From Thermodesulfovibrio sp. (lineage in GTDB: Bacteria; Nitrospirota; Thermodesulfovibrionia; Thermodesulfovibrionales; UBA6898), in contig PNOC01000008.1 in NCBI GenBank assembly GCA_013824615.1, positions 1 to 64,000 of the forward strand: DNA of 64,000 nt, written 5' to 3'. Position 1 is the first letter of the stretch. Every line of letters starts with the position of its first letter. Both the position numbers and the translations under genes were made by a program. The notes below the pieces were generated by a model. That model was not told where the DNA came from. It worked only from the letters and a program-made list of their open reading frames with translations, and ran no database searches. Positions 1 to 10,447 of the stretch are shown here, piece after piece.

Positions 1-9
1 CAGGACTTA

Positions 10-1082
10 GGGGACGTTGTTTCTAATTATGTAAAACACTTGACAGGCATGAAGCAATTCGATAAGATTACCTATGCCGAGACAAGCCCGTTTGGATATA
101 CCTGGAGCCCTGCATCATATCATGGTGCGTGGTATCAACAAGGCTGCTATCTTTGATGATGATCAGGACAAGGCCCTTTTCTTGGAGCGTTTGGGTAACA
201 ATGTAACAGAGGGCAACTGCTCCATCTACGCCTGGGTCCTCATGAGCAATCACGTACACATTCTCTTTAAGAGCGGCAGGGAGGGCATTTCCTCGGTCAT
301 GAGAAAACTTCTGACATGGTATGCCCAGTATTACAATCGACGTCATCATCGAAGCGGGCATCTGTTCGAAAACCGGTACAAGTCCATACTCTGCGATGAA
401 GATGCATATCTGTTGGCGCTTGTCCGGTACATCCATTTGAACCCCCTTCGTGCAGGGCTCGTCAAGACCATCGAAGCATTGGACAGCTATCAATGGAGCG
501 GTCATCGTGCCATTATCGGGAAGGCCAAACACACGTGGATGGATACCGACTACGTTTTGGCCCGGTTCGGCAGCCCCCTGCGGCAGGCCCTTCATGGATA
601 CCGGAAATTCATGAGCGAAGAAGTTGGAGAAGACCAGACAAAGGAGCTCAGGGGAGGCGGCCTTATCAGAAGCCAGGGGGGCTGGTCCAAGGTGATGTCC
701 ATGAGAAGACGGGGGCAGAAAGAGACCTTTGATGAGCGCATATTGGGCGGCAGCGATTTTGTGAATAAGGTGCTCAACGATGCTGAAGAGCGGCAGCTGC
801 GGCAACTTAAGAATAAGCGGGCCGGGCTAACGATCCAGATGATAATAGATGAAGAATGTCGAAAGCAGGGGATAAGTCCTGAGGAATTAAGAGGAGGGAG
901 CAAGCGGCGCAAGGTGAGCGGTACGCGATCACTGATTGCGTTGAGGTGCAGGGATGAGCTTGGACTATCGTCGGCGGAGATAGCCCGTCACGTCGGGATA
1001 AATACATCGAGCATTATCAGGTCAATCGAAAGAGCGGAGAGACACGGCGCTGATGCAAAGCATTATTAGAAACAACGTCCCC
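10..1082 (+). mobile_element. REP-type transposase unit bounded by 17-bp perfect inverted repeats
   Basis: GGGGACGTTGTTTCTAA at 10-26 recurs as its exact reverse complement at 1066-1082, and the transposase gene fills the space between. The right copy covers the stop codon of the transposase. No duplicated target site can be judged because only nine bases precede the left copy. Housekeeping REP-associated transposases often sit between such palindrome-derived repeats, so this looks like one resident TnpA-REP unit. The boundary could lie slightly further out. Confidence 0.65.
74..1069 (+). CDS. REP-associated tyrosine transposase (Y1/HUH family) with C-terminal DnaA-like helix-turn-helix
   Basis: The protein (331 aa) is predicted to cut and join single-stranded DNA at REP-like hairpins through a covalent 5'-phosphotyrosine link. 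The opening MPRQARLDIPGALHHIMVRG is typical of the TnpA-REP branch of IS200/IS605-type enzymes. The metal-binding HUH motif is visible as HVH in SNHVHILF (about residues 59-66), and the candidate nucleophile is the tyrosine of RYIHLNPLRAGL (about 117-128). The last 60 residues (roughly 265-325) carry a second domain resembling the DnaA C-terminal DNA-binding helices, a common extension in this family. The gene is intact and lies between inverted repeats. It could be active or domesticated; the sequence alone cannot say. Confidence 0.9.
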   Translation: MPRQARLDIPGALHHIMVRGINKAAIFDDDQDKALFLERLGNNVTEGNCSIYAWVLMSNHVHILFKSGREGISSVMRKLLTWYAQYYNRRHHRSGHLFENRYKSILCDEDAYLLALVRYIHLNPLRAGLVKTIEALDSYQWSGHRAIIGKAKHTWMDTDYVLARFGSPLRQALHGYRKFMSEEVGEDQTKELRGGGLIRSQGGWSKVMSMRRRGQKETFDERILGGSDFVNKVLNDAEERQLRQLKNKRAGLTIQMIIDEECRKQGISPEELRGGSKRRKVSGTRSLIALRCRDELGLSSAEIARHVGINTSSIIRSIERAERHGADAKHY

Positions 1083-1126
1083 AAAATGTGTACTTCAAAA
1101 TGTCAACGTCCCCAAAATGTGTACTT
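1074..1126. repeat. 22-bp direct repeat, two copies 31 bp apart
   Basis: AACGTCCCCAAAATGTGTACTT occurs at 1074-1095 and again at 1105-1126, exactly identical. The first copy overlaps the right inverted repeat of the transposase unit. The short spacer CAAAATGTC itself echoes part of the repeat. The arrangement suggests repeated addition of the element end and may include the transposase recognition sequence. Confidence 0.8.
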
Positions 1127-1313
1127 TTTCTTTTTCAGCTATGGCTCTAGTGGCCCGCGCCCCTGAGCATGGCCAGCGTTCTGTGTCTATAAATATAATT
1201 ACGGCATAAGGCAAAGACACTAGCAGACAAAATTGGAAGGACAATAAACACACAATACAAACATCTGCCGAATCCAGCATCTTAAAGGTATAATAGAGGC
1301 AAAAGGAGGAGAC

Positions 1314-1535
1314 ATGACAAAACGATTAACGGCAATCATAGAGAAAGAAAATGATGGATACGTCTCTCTATGTCCAGAGCTTGATATTGCGAGCCAGGGC
1401 GATACGATCGAGCAGGCTACAGACAATCTCAAAGAGGCATTAGAATTATTTTTTGAGACTGCCGGGCCTGAGGAGATAAAGCAGCGGTTTCATGGCGATA
1501 TCTTTGTAACACAAGTGGAGGTTGCTGTTGGGTAA
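1314..1535 (+). CDS. hicB: HicB-family antitoxin
   Basis: A 73-residue protein of the HicB/UPF0150 type. It would neutralise the following HicA-like mRNA interferase and probably repress its own promoter. The partial RNase-H-like fold is recognisable from AIIEKENDGYVSLCPELDIA followed by the GDTIEQATDNLKEALELFFE helix, the standard HicB signature. No extra C-terminal DNA-binding domain is obvious, so this is a short HicB. A strong Shine-Dalgarno (AAGGAGGAG, 1302-1310) precedes the ATG, and a TATAAT at 1289-1294 is a likely -10 element. The downstream toxin start overlaps its end. The order hicB-hicA is the reverse of the E. coli arrangement but is frequent elsewhere. Confidence 0.88.
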   Translation: MTKRLTAIIEKENDGYVSLCPELDIASQGDTIEQATDNLKEALELFFETAGPEEIKQRFHGDIFVTQVEVAVG

Positions 1536-1749
1536 ACTTCGCGTACTTTCCGGAAAGGAAGTATGTGAGATTCTTGCGCGCCATGGCTTCACTGAAGTAA
1601 GAAAAAGAGGAAGCCACATTATAATGCAAAAGAAACTGATCGCCAGCACAATTACAGTTCCTGTCCCCGACCATAACGAAATCAGAATCGGAACCCTACA
1701 ATCCATTATACGTCAGTCTGCAATTCCTCGCTCAGAATTTGAATCATAA
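1528..1749 (+). CDS. hicA: HicA-family toxin (mRNA interferase)
   Basis: A small basic protein with the double-stranded-RNA-binding-like HicA fold. LSGKEVCEILARHGFTEV is followed by RKRGSHIIM, whose histidine is the conserved catalytic residue of the family, and by the VPVPDHNEI strand and GTLQSIIRQ helix. HicA cleaves mRNA independently of the ribosome when free of HicB. Two TTG codons are possible starts (1522, 1528). I choose 1528, giving 73 residues, because GGAGG at 1517-1521 is then six bases upstream; the earlier TTG directly abuts it. The gene overlaps the end of hicB by eight bases, as expected for a co-translated pair. Confidence 0.88.
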   Translation: MGKLRVLSGKEVCEILARHGFTEVRKRGSHIIMQKKLIASTITVPVPDHNEIRIGTLQSIIRQSAIPRSEFES

Positions 1750-1927
1750 AAAATACAAACACAGAACACAGCCTTCAAACAGACGCGGATTAAGCCTGGC
1801 GTGTTTTTCACCGGTGGTTGCCCGCTCTGGTTAAGGCAAACGTTACCCATAAATCACTATGCATACAATCAATCGCAATATGCTATGCTAATGGCTATAA
1901 TAATTAAAAATATTGGGAGGTTCCAAA

Positions 1928-2146
1928 ATGGCCACGGCAGTGAGAATATCAGAAGAATTAGTTAAAGAAGCAAAAAAATATAGTCATGTCGATCATCGTT
2001 CCATAACGGGCCAGATTGAGCACTGGGCAAAAATCGGTAAATGCGCTGAAGACAATCCGGATTTGACATACAGTCTTATCAAAGAAATACTTATCGGGCT
2101 GCAGGAATTAGAACAGGGCGATCGCTCTGAATATAAGTTTGGATAA
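1928..2146 (+). CDS. ParD-like antitoxin
   Basis: A 72-residue protein starting MATAVRISEELVKEAKKYS, with HRSITGQIEHWAKIGKCAEDNPDL, the signature of the ParD-like antitoxin family (PF11903 type). The N-terminal half would form a ribbon-helix-helix DNA-binding dimer; the C-terminal half would wrap the toxin. I start at ATG 1928 because GGGAGG at 1915-1920 is seven bases upstream; an in-frame TTG at 1913 overlaps that ribosome-binding site. TATAAT at 1896-1901 is a plausible -10 box. The toxin gene follows after three bases. Confidence 0.8.
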   Translation: MATAVRISEELVKEAKKYSHVDHRSITGQIEHWAKIGKCAEDNPDLTYSLIKEILIGLQELEQGDRSEYKFG

Positions 2147-2149
2147 ATA

Positions 2150-2431
2150 ATGAGAATCTATCAATCGAGAACTTTTGGAAACAAAGTCAAGAAGTTAGCA
2201 ACGCAGGAGAAAGAAGCACTGGATGACGAAATCAAAAAGATAGCTGATAATCCTTTGATCGGGGAAGAAAAAAAGGGCGATCTCAAAGCAGTCTATGTTC
2301 ATAAGTTCAAAATAAAATCTCTTAAATATCTTCTTTCATACAGAAGGATTAAATCTGACATCGAACTAATCATGATTGGTCCGCATGAAAATTATTATAA
2401 AGAACTTAAAAGCTATTTAAAACGAAGATAA
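2150..2431 (+). CDS. RelE/ParE-superfamily toxin
   Basis: This 93-residue basic protein is the expected partner of the preceding antitoxin. The pattern MRIYQSRTFGNKVKKL, a pair of helices (KEALDDEIKKIADNP), GDLKAVYVHKFKI and a final strand IELIMIGPHENYYKEL matches the RelE/ParE fold. The HENYY end resembles the conserved C-terminal segment in RelE-like toxins. Whether it is a ribosome-dependent RNase (RelE-like) or a gyrase poison (ParE-like) cannot be told from sequence. It begins three bases after the antitoxin stop, so the two are co-transcribed. Confidence 0.8.
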   Translation: MRIYQSRTFGNKVKKLATQEKEALDDEIKKIADNPLIGEEKKGDLKAVYVHKFKIKSLKYLLSYRRIKSDIELIMIGPHENYYKELKSYLKRR

Positions 2432-2609
2432 AAGGATAGTGTCAAGTATCTTTCGCACATTTGATTTGGTGTCTCTGGTTGCGCTCCGTCTGACCATTTC
2501 AATGCTTTTGAATTCGTCATCCAATAATAGCATTCGTCTAACGGCGTTTAATCTGCTATCCTTAATATAAAGAGTCATGCCCACATTAACCTTGCAGTCG
2601 CAACCTTAA

Positions 2610-4817
<2,208 letters not shown>

Positions 4818-4870
4818 TCGCGGCAAAAAAGTTTACATGGTCTCCTGACGGGCGGAAAAAACAGCAAGCG

Positions 4871-4920
4871 AACCTCCGGTTCCAGCGTACAGCGTACAGC
4901 CGCCGCTGAACCGGAGCGTT
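4871..4920. repeat. Imperfect inverted repeat downstream of katG
   Basis: AACCTCCGGTTCCAGCG (4871-4887) is the near-complement of CGCTGAACCGGAGCGTT (4904-4920), with one-base bulges. A short tandem GTACAGC GTACAGC lies in the loop. It could be the katG transcription terminator, although no clear T-run follows, or a palindrome that arrived with katG. Confidence 0.55.
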
Positions 4921-4953
4921 AAGCCGAAACACTTGTGTCCGACAGTTTTTGGG

Positions 4954-5319
4954 TCATGTAGTTATAATATCCCTTTTCTTCTCAGGATTCCCGACATTAC
5001 AACTGCATCCTTTCTGCTGAAGAATTTCTATCTGCCTTTCTACAGGGTCCACGAAAGAGGTTTGAACACTGCTTCCTTTAGCCAACGTCTTATCCAGAAG
5101 ACTCTTATGATTATAGCCCCGTGCAAGCATCTCCCGAACAATATCCTCATGAACCTTGAATAATGCCTTCAGTTTACCCTTCCATCTTTTTGTTTCAGGA
5201 TGGTTGGCGTACCCCTTCTTTCCCTGTGTCAGGATATTCCACATGGCATGGAGTTCATTGTGCTCACCGAGCAGATGATTACGACACAGTCGAGCAGGAG
5301 GGATGTCCCATATCCTCAT
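4954..5319 (-). CDS. Pyrimidine-dimer DNA glycosylase / endonuclease V family protein
   Basis: A 121-residue protein that begins MRIWDIPPARLCRNHLLGEH and continues with GYANHPETKRWKGKL and EMLARGYNH. This matches the bacterial branch of the Pyr_excise (PF03013) family related to T4 endonuclease V. The HLLGEHNEL segment aligns by eye with the T4 segment carrying the catalytic glutamate (HLMAEYREL), so E22 is the candidate equivalent. The T4 enzyme uses the amino group of an N-terminal threonine; here residue 2 is arginine, so the same Schiff-base chemistry is doubtful. The C-terminus has a CSC motif. A TATTAT box ends only seven bases before the ATG and no ribosome-binding site is visible. Confidence 0.72.
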   Translation of the reverse strand: MRIWDIPPARLCRNHLLGEHNELHAMWNILTQGKKGYANHPETKRWKGKLKALFKVHEDIVREMLARGYNHKSLLDKTLAKGSSVQTSFVDPVERQIEILQQKGCSCNVGNPEKKRDIITT

Positions 5320-5575
5320 ATCGTTTATAATACTCCAAACTTGGACAAGATATTCATAAATGATAACCAGATCCAGGCCAGATCTAGGAATGGGTAGATG
5401 CTTCAGAGGGTATCGCTGATGACTGCGGCAGGGAGAAAGTCCCTGGATACGGAATAGGCAAGAGATTTTATAATCTGTTGCCCTGAACTAAAGTTTGGGA
5501 GCCTTAATGCAACTGTCATGCAACCAGATTTAGGGTGCTTTTTAAAACTAAATCCTTTATAATCAAAGGGAAAAA

Positions 5576-5652
<77 letters not shown>

Positions 5653-5660
5653 TATCGGAC

Positions 5661-5690
5661 ATAATAAGAATCTTGGCAGTCTAAAGTCAA
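5661..5690 (-). promoter_or_regulatory. Promoter for tRNA-Pro
   Basis: Reading leftward, TTGACT (5685-5690) and TATTAT (5661-5666) are separated by 18 bp and end eight bases upstream of the mature tRNA 5' end. This fits a sigma-70-type promoter starting transcription almost at the tRNA. Confidence 0.6.
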
Positions 5691-5740
5691 GCTAACCGCA
5701 GTTGTATCAGAAAATACATGGGATAACGGTACGCATAATT

Positions 5741-6505
5741 ATGGAATCATATAAGACAATACGCATTATCAAGGCCCGCGAAGACCAGATCGAAGAAGCT
5801 GAAGATCTGATCGCAATCGAAAAAAAAGTCAGGATTTCTGTCAACGGGCAGAACGTTCTTAATCTTTATTGTTCCCCGGTGATGATCAGGGAGTTCATCG
5901 TCGGAGTCATCTATAACGAGGGCCTGATCAGCGGTGAGTGGTGCGCCGACAGGATCAGCATTGTCTATGGAGAAGATATCCTGGTTGATATTCCGTCCGC
6001 AGGGACGGTCAACACGGCAATCGAAAAAACCGTCACATCCGGCTGTGCCGGCGGCATCAGTCTTATGAAGGGTCTGCCTCCACGGATTATGGAGGATGGC
6101 ACTCAGTTCAGTGTGGCAGCAATACGGGAGATATTCAGAGAGTTCCAGAAAAAATCAGAGGTCTACCGTATTACCGGAGGCGTGCACAGCGCAGCGCTGA
6201 CCGATGGCCGGACCATGCTCGCTTTTGCCGAGGATATCGGGCGGCACAATGCCGTGGATAAAATCATAGGGTTTTCTATTCTTGAAAATATTGGACTCAG
6301 CGGAAAAATGATGCTTGCCAGCGGCAGGCTGTCGTCCGAGATCGCCCTGAAATGCTCGCGGTGCGGGATCCCGGTCCTGGTCAGCAGGGCTGCCCCGACG
6401 AGTCTTGCGGTTGAGATAGCTGAGAAGACAGGACTTACGATGATCGGGTTTGTCCGCGGGGACCGGATGAATATCTATACCGGCAGCCAGCGGATTATTT
6501 CCTGA
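5741..6505 (+). CDS. fdhD: Formate dehydrogenase accessory sulfurtransferase FdhD
   Basis: FdhD carries sulfur from a cysteine desulfurase to the molybdenum cofactor of formate dehydrogenases. Family signatures seen here are NGQNVLNLYCSPVMIREF, the cysteine loop TSGCAGG, GGVHSAAL, the near-invariant EDIGRHNAVDK, SGRLSSEIALKCSR and VSRAAPTSLA. Only the first of the two cysteines of the classic CxxC loop is present, as in many FdhD proteins. I place the start at ATG 5741 (254 aa); an in-frame TTG at 5702 would add 13 residues, and neither has a good ribosome-binding site. No formate dehydrogenase is in the window. Cofactor genes moaA and moaC lie at 38-40 kb. Confidence 0.93.
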   Translation: MESYKTIRIIKAREDQIEEAEDLIAIEKKVRISVNGQNVLNLYCSPVMIREFIVGVIYNEGLISGEWCADRISIVYGEDILVDIPSAGTVNTAIEKTVTSGCAGGISLMKGLPPRIMEDGTQFSVAAIREIFREFQKKSEVYRITGGVHSAALTDGRTMLAFAEDIGRHNAVDKIIGFSILENIGLSGKMMLASGRLSSEIALKCSRCGIPVLVSRAAPTSLAVEIAEKTGLTMIGFVRGDRMNIYTGSQRIIS

Positions 6506-6527
6506 GGCTTTTCCGGGATATTACCGG

Positions 6528-7490
6528 CTAAAGATCAAAGATTTTTCTTCTGAGGATCGTGATCTCAAAACTGATCGAGGCCATGGAAACAATGTTGTTG
6601 ATATATCCGAGATTGGCATCCAGCACCGAGGCGATGCCGTTGTCGACATAGAGCAGGCCTATAATTTTTTCGCGTATCTGGACAGGCACTACCAGGCAGT
6701 CCTGGGGAGTCCCCCCCACTATGGTAATCAGGGGTTCGTTCGCCGGGACCTTGAGCAGCGGACCCCGGTAGTAGTTTTTACCGGCGATCACCTCTGCGAA
6801 GAGCGAATTCGGCTGTGGCCTGAATTCTGCACGTTCCACGTTGAGTCCCTTGGCTTTCCACCCTGATACGCTGCCGGATTTGATTACAAACATTGCAACA
6901 CGCGAGTAAACCTTCCCCGCCGCATGGAGCAGGAGTCCGACTATTTCCTCTTTATCGCGGGCGCTTGCAAAACTTTCTTTGAGCTTCAGGAGGTCGGCCT
7001 TGTTATCGGGAGCGGTTGCCTGCTCCTCATCACTGAGATGCGTCGTGCTGATATACCGCAGGTTGCGTTCTATGCCGTAATATTTTTCAAGAGCATACAG
7101 CAGTCTCATCTCCGTGATGATGTACGGTACGATATCATACGTTGTTCTGAAGCGCAGTTCGTCAATACTCTGGAGTACATTGGGCTCCATCATCGCCACA
7201 TGCAGCCTCTTGCGCTCTTTTTTAAAGGGGATTACCCGGTATTTTTCCGCAATATCCCTGCTGATGCAGTCAATGACCTCGTTTTCGATAGAGGTAAGCA
7301 GCTTTACGTCTACAGCCGGCACCTTGAAGTAGCGGCTCAAAAACCCGGCCAGTTCAGCCTCTTTCAGAAACCCCCTCTCGACGATATTCGTTCCGATCCT
7401 GCCCCCGAAGATGACCTGACGCTCAAGGGCCTCCTTCAGCTGGTCGCGTGTGATAAGACTGTCCCTGACCAGCGCCTCTCCGAGCTTCAT
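6528..7490 (-). CDS. MshEN (GspE N-terminal)-GAF protein, last gene of the pilus operon
   Basis: The first 60 residues carry a double motif (KLGEALVRDSLITRDQLKEA, then GGRIGTNIVERGFLKEAELA) like the c-di-GMP-binding MshEN domain at the front of PilB/GspE ATPases. A GspE-N-like region follows to about residue 130. No ATPase domain follows: there is no Walker motif. The remaining part (about 170-320) looks like a GAF domain ending VPVQIREKIIGLLYVDNG. It overlaps the sigma-54 regulator by four bases and so belongs to the pil operon. I infer a stand-alone c-di-GMP receptor or regulatory subunit acting on the pilus motors or on PilS/PilR. The exact function is unknown. Confidence 0.75.
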   Translation of the reverse strand: MKLGEALVRDSLITRDQLKEALERQVIFGGRIGTNIVERGFLKEAELAGFLSRYFKVPAVDVKLLTSIENEVIDCISRDIAEKYRVIPFKKERKRLHVAMMEPNVLQSIDELRFRTTYDIVPYIITEMRLLYALEKYYGIERNLRYISTTHLSDEEQATAPDNKADLLKLKESFASARDKEEIVGLLLHAAGKVYSRVAMFVIKSGSVSGWKAKGLNVERAEFRPQPNSLFAEVIAGKNYYRGPLLKVPANEPLITIVGGTPQDCLVVPVQIREKIIGLLYVDNGIASVLDANLGYINNIVSMASISFEITILRRKIFDL

Positions 7491-8863
7491 TCCTGCGACC
7501 GCGCAATCCCGTACTTGTGAAGTCTGTGCCTGAAGGAGCGGAAGGAAAGACCGAGTTTTGCCGCTGCCTCGGTCTTCATGCCATGGGTGATTTCAAGGGC
7601 CCTGCAGAGATATTCTTTTTCGATTTTTTCGAGAATTTTTTCGAGGTCGATGTTGTCTTCACCCAGTTTCGGCAGACAGGTGGAATCATGGCGAAGGCGG
7701 CTGATTTCATCCGGGATATCCTCCGGCATCAGGACATCCTTTTCGCACAGGAGGACCAGCCGCTCGATAATATTTTCGAGTTCACGGACATTGCCTTTCC
7801 AGGGATAGTTTATCAGCAGTCCCAGGGCCTCCGGTGATACCCTCACCGCATTTTTGGAATATTTTGCCAGAAAATGTTCAATCAGCAGCGGGATATCCTC
7901 TTTGCGGTCCCGCAGCGGCGGAAGGACCACCGGTACAACATTTAACCGGTAATAAAGGTCCTCCCTGAACTGCCCGGCCCCAATCGCCTCCAGAATATTT
8001 TTATTGGTCGCGGAGACGACACGCACATCGACCGTAATGTCCGAGGTCCCCCCAACCCTCCTGAACGTACCGTTTTCCAGTACGCGCAGCAATTTAGACT
8101 GAAGGGAAGGAGGCATTTCTCCGATCTCATCCAGAAAGAAGGTGCCGCCATTTGCAACCTCAAAAAGTCCGGCCTTACTCTGATAGGCTCCGGTAAAGGC
8201 TCCCCTGACATGCCCGAACATTTCTGATTCGAGCAGCCCTTCGGGGAACGTAGCACAGTTGATTGTAACAAAACTCTTGTTCTTCCGCGGGCTGAGGTTA
8301 TGCAGGGCCGCGGCCACCAGCTCCTTGCCGGTACCGCTCTCACCGGTAATCAGTACGGTAGAATTGCTGTTGGCAACTTTTGGGATGAGCTTGAACAGTT
8401 CCTGCATTCTGGAGCTTTTGCCGATGATATTTTCAAGCCGGTATGAGGCCTGAAATTTTTCGCGGAGGAGAGCAAGCTCCTCCCGCAGTTTTTTCTTCTC
8501 AAAGGCTTTCTTTACGATAAGCCGTATTTCGTCTATTTTAAAAGGCTTGTTGATGTAATCATACGCCCCGACCTTCATGGCCTCGATGGCAGACTCGGTC
8601 GTACCGAAGGCAGTGACCATGATCACGAGGGTTTCAGGCGAAAGTGTCTTGACCTGATGCAGGACCTCGAACCCGTCAGCGCCCGGCATTTTTATATCAG
8701 TTATGACCAGGTCGTAGAGGTTGTTCCTGACCTGTTCGATCCCCGTAATGCCATCCGGGGCCGTGGTAACGTCATAGGACTCTTCCTCAAGGAGGATTTT
8801 CAGCACCTCCCGCATGCTCTGTTCGTCTTCTATGACGAGTATTTTGCCCTTAGAGCTCTCCAT
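7487..8863 (-). CDS. pilR: Sigma-54-dependent NtrC-family response regulator, PilR-like
   Basis: A three-domain regulator (458 aa). A receiver domain (about 1-120) has its phospho-acceptor aspartate in LVITDIKMPG. The AAA+ domain (about 140-380) has Walker A GESGTGKE, the sigma-54-contacting GAFTGA loop, Walker B FLDEIGEMP and the NVRELENIIERL arginine-finger segment. A Fis-type helix-turn-helix lies at the C-terminus (EAAAKLGLSFRSFRHRL). It overlaps the sensor kinase gene and lies downstream of pilC, the PilS-PilR arrangement that in Pseudomonas controls pilin transcription. No pilin gene is in the window, so the target is elsewhere. Confidence 0.92.
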   Translation of the reverse strand: MESSKGKILVIEDEQSMREVLKILLEEESYDVTTAPDGITGIEQVRNNLYDLVITDIKMPGADGFEVLHQVKTLSPETLVIMVTAFGTTESAIEAMKVGAYDYINKPFKIDEIRLIVKKAFEKKKLREELALLREKFQASYRLENIIGKSSRMQELFKLIPKVANSNSTVLITGESGTGKELVAAALHNLSPRKNKSFVTINCATFPEGLLESEMFGHVRGAFTGAYQSKAGLFEVANGGTFFLDEIGEMPPSLQSKLLRVLENGTFRRVGGTSDITVDVRVVSATNKNILEAIGAGQFREDLYYRLNVVPVVLPPLRDRKEDIPLLIEHFLAKYSKNAVRVSPEALGLLINYPWKGNVRELENIIERLVLLCEKDVLMPEDIPDEISRLRHDSTCLPKLGEDNIDLEKILEKIEKEYLCRALEITHGMKTEAAAKLGLSFRSFRHRLHKYGIARSQE

Positions 8864-10442
8864 GACGCATCCTTAGTATAATGGTAAATATTGTTTTTAT
8901 ACCAGGGTTACTGCTGACCGTGATCGTGCCCTGATGCTCTTCCATAATCCGGTATGCTATTGAAAGCCCCAGCCCTGTGCCTGCGTCCTTTGTCGTGAAG
9001 AACGGATAGAATATGCGGTCAAGATCAGCCGGATCGATCCCGACCCCGGTATCCTCAAACGATATGGCGATCTGCTCCGGACTGACCTGTGTCCCGACCG
9101 CCAGGGTTCCCCCGGTGCGCATGGCTTCGATAGCGTTCATGCCGAGGTTCCAGAATACCTGGCGCACCTTCTGCGCATCAACAAGGGCATACAATGGCCC
9201 ATCGAATTTCCTGGTTATGACGATGTCGCCCTTGTCCCTCCCCATGTTTTTCAGCAGCGCGAGCGTTTCGTCGAGCATAAGATGCAGGTCAACCCTCTGC
9301 AGTTCCAGCGGCTTTGGCCGGGAGTAGGTAAGAAAGTCAGTAATAATGTTATTGAGCCGCTCCATCTCGTGCAGAGCGATCTCCATAAGCCGGTCCCTAT
9401 GCTTCTCCGGGATCTTACGGTCTCTGAGCATCTCGAGTGAGCCCTTCATGGAGGCCAGAGGGTTTCTGATTTCATGGGCAATATTCGAAGACAATTCGCC
9501 GATGGCCGCCCACTTCTCTTTCTGCTGGATTTCGATCTCCAGTTTTTTCAGATGTGTCAGGTCTTGGAAGACGCCGATATGCCCGGTATCTTTTCCGCTG
9601 ACATCCTCCAGTACCGAAATAGTAATGCCTATGATCTTTTTCCCTCCTGTGCCGACCTGGATGACCTCATCCCTGCGGCCCTCCCGCAAGGGAACCGGCA
9701 GAAAAGGAAGCAGATCGCTGATATGTCTTCCTATAGCCTCCTGCCTGTCGACCCCGGTTATTTTTTCTGCTGCGCGGTTGAAGATCAGGACCCTGCCTGA
9801 TACGTCAGTGGTGAAGAGGCCGCTCGGAAGGCTTTCGATCACTTTGATGTTGAAACGCTCAAGGTCCTTCAGCTGTGTATCCTGCTCTTCAAGCAAAAGC
9901 TCGGTTTTGGCGAGTCTATGTGAAAGATAGCCGCCCAGATATGCCGTAACGTAAAAAGCGAGTGTATGGACAAAAATGTTGTAGAGAAAAACCTTTTCCG
10001 AAACAGAAGGGTCGAAGGCCTGAGGCAGCAGCCTGTAGAACTGCAGGTCCATCAATACTCCGTACAGAATGCTGCTGAGACTGGCGATAATATAGCCGGC
10101 CCTGCTGTTAATAACAATGCTGGAGGAGAGGATAGTCAGAATCAAGACAAAAGAAAACAGGCTTTCGATGCCACCGGTAATCGAGACCAGAATGATCTCG
10201 GCGCAGATATCCAGAACCAGCTGCACATAGCCAAAAAGTCTGATGTTGCGCACCCTTCCGGCCAGCAGGGCATACAAAATCGTCAGGAGATACAGGGAGA
10301 TAATAAAAAGCGAGATAGTGCGGGGATAGGCATAAAAATACTCGATTCTGAACAGAAACGCAGACCCCAGCAGGAGTGTAACGAACAGGGCCCTGAAAAA
10401 TATCAGGGCCCTTATTCTCGACATCATGGCATATTCTGCCAT
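8850..10442 (-). CDS. pilS: Membrane PAS histidine kinase, PilS-like
   Basis: The first ~180 residues contain about six hydrophobic segments, as in PilS. A PAS domain (about 205-310) includes VIESLPSGLFTTDVSGRVL. The HisKA helix has the phosphorylated histidine in NIAHEIRNPLASMKGSLEML (about 346), followed by a HATPase_c domain with MNAIEAM, DTGVGIDP and GTGLGLSIAYRI. It would sense a membrane or pilin signal and phosphorylate the response regulator encoded by the overlapping next gene. A second in-frame ATG (residue 6) could be the true start. The gene begins six bases after the end of pilC. Confidence 0.9.
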   Translation of the reverse strand: MAEYAMMSRIRALIFFRALFVTLLLGSAFLFRIEYFYAYPRTISLFIISLYLLTILYALLAGRVRNIRLFGYVQLVLDICAEIILVSITGGIESLFSFVLILTILSSSIVINSRAGYIIASLSSILYGVLMDLQFYRLLPQAFDPSVSEKVFLYNIFVHTLAFYVTAYLGGYLSHRLAKTELLLEEQDTQLKDLERFNIKVIESLPSGLFTTDVSGRVLIFNRAAEKITGVDRQEAIGRHISDLLPFLPVPLREGRRDEVIQVGTGGKKIIGITISVLEDVSGKDTGHIGVFQDLTHLKKLEIEIQQKEKWAAIGELSSNIAHEIRNPLASMKGSLEMLRDRKIPEKHRDRLMEIALHEMERLNNIITDFLTYSRPKPLELQRVDLHLMLDETLALLKNMGRDKGDIVITRKFDGPLYALVDAQKVRQVFWNLGMNAIEAMRTGGTLAVGTQVSPEQIAISFEDTGVGIDPADLDRIFYPFFTTKDAGTGLGLSIAYRIMEEHQGTITVSSNPGIKTIFTIILRMRHGEL

Positions 10443-10447
10443 AATCC

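Noticed and set aside
68-805. Leftward 245-codon frame opposite the transposase
   Set aside because: Antisense to a clear Y1 transposase with intact motifs; no family likeness.
2540-2560. attC-like GTCTAAC upstream of katG and GTTAAGC downstream (4918-4924)
   Set aside because: The two sites resemble integron attC ends, but the inner pairing does not fit attC and katG is far longer than typical cassettes. No integrase of the integron type is present.
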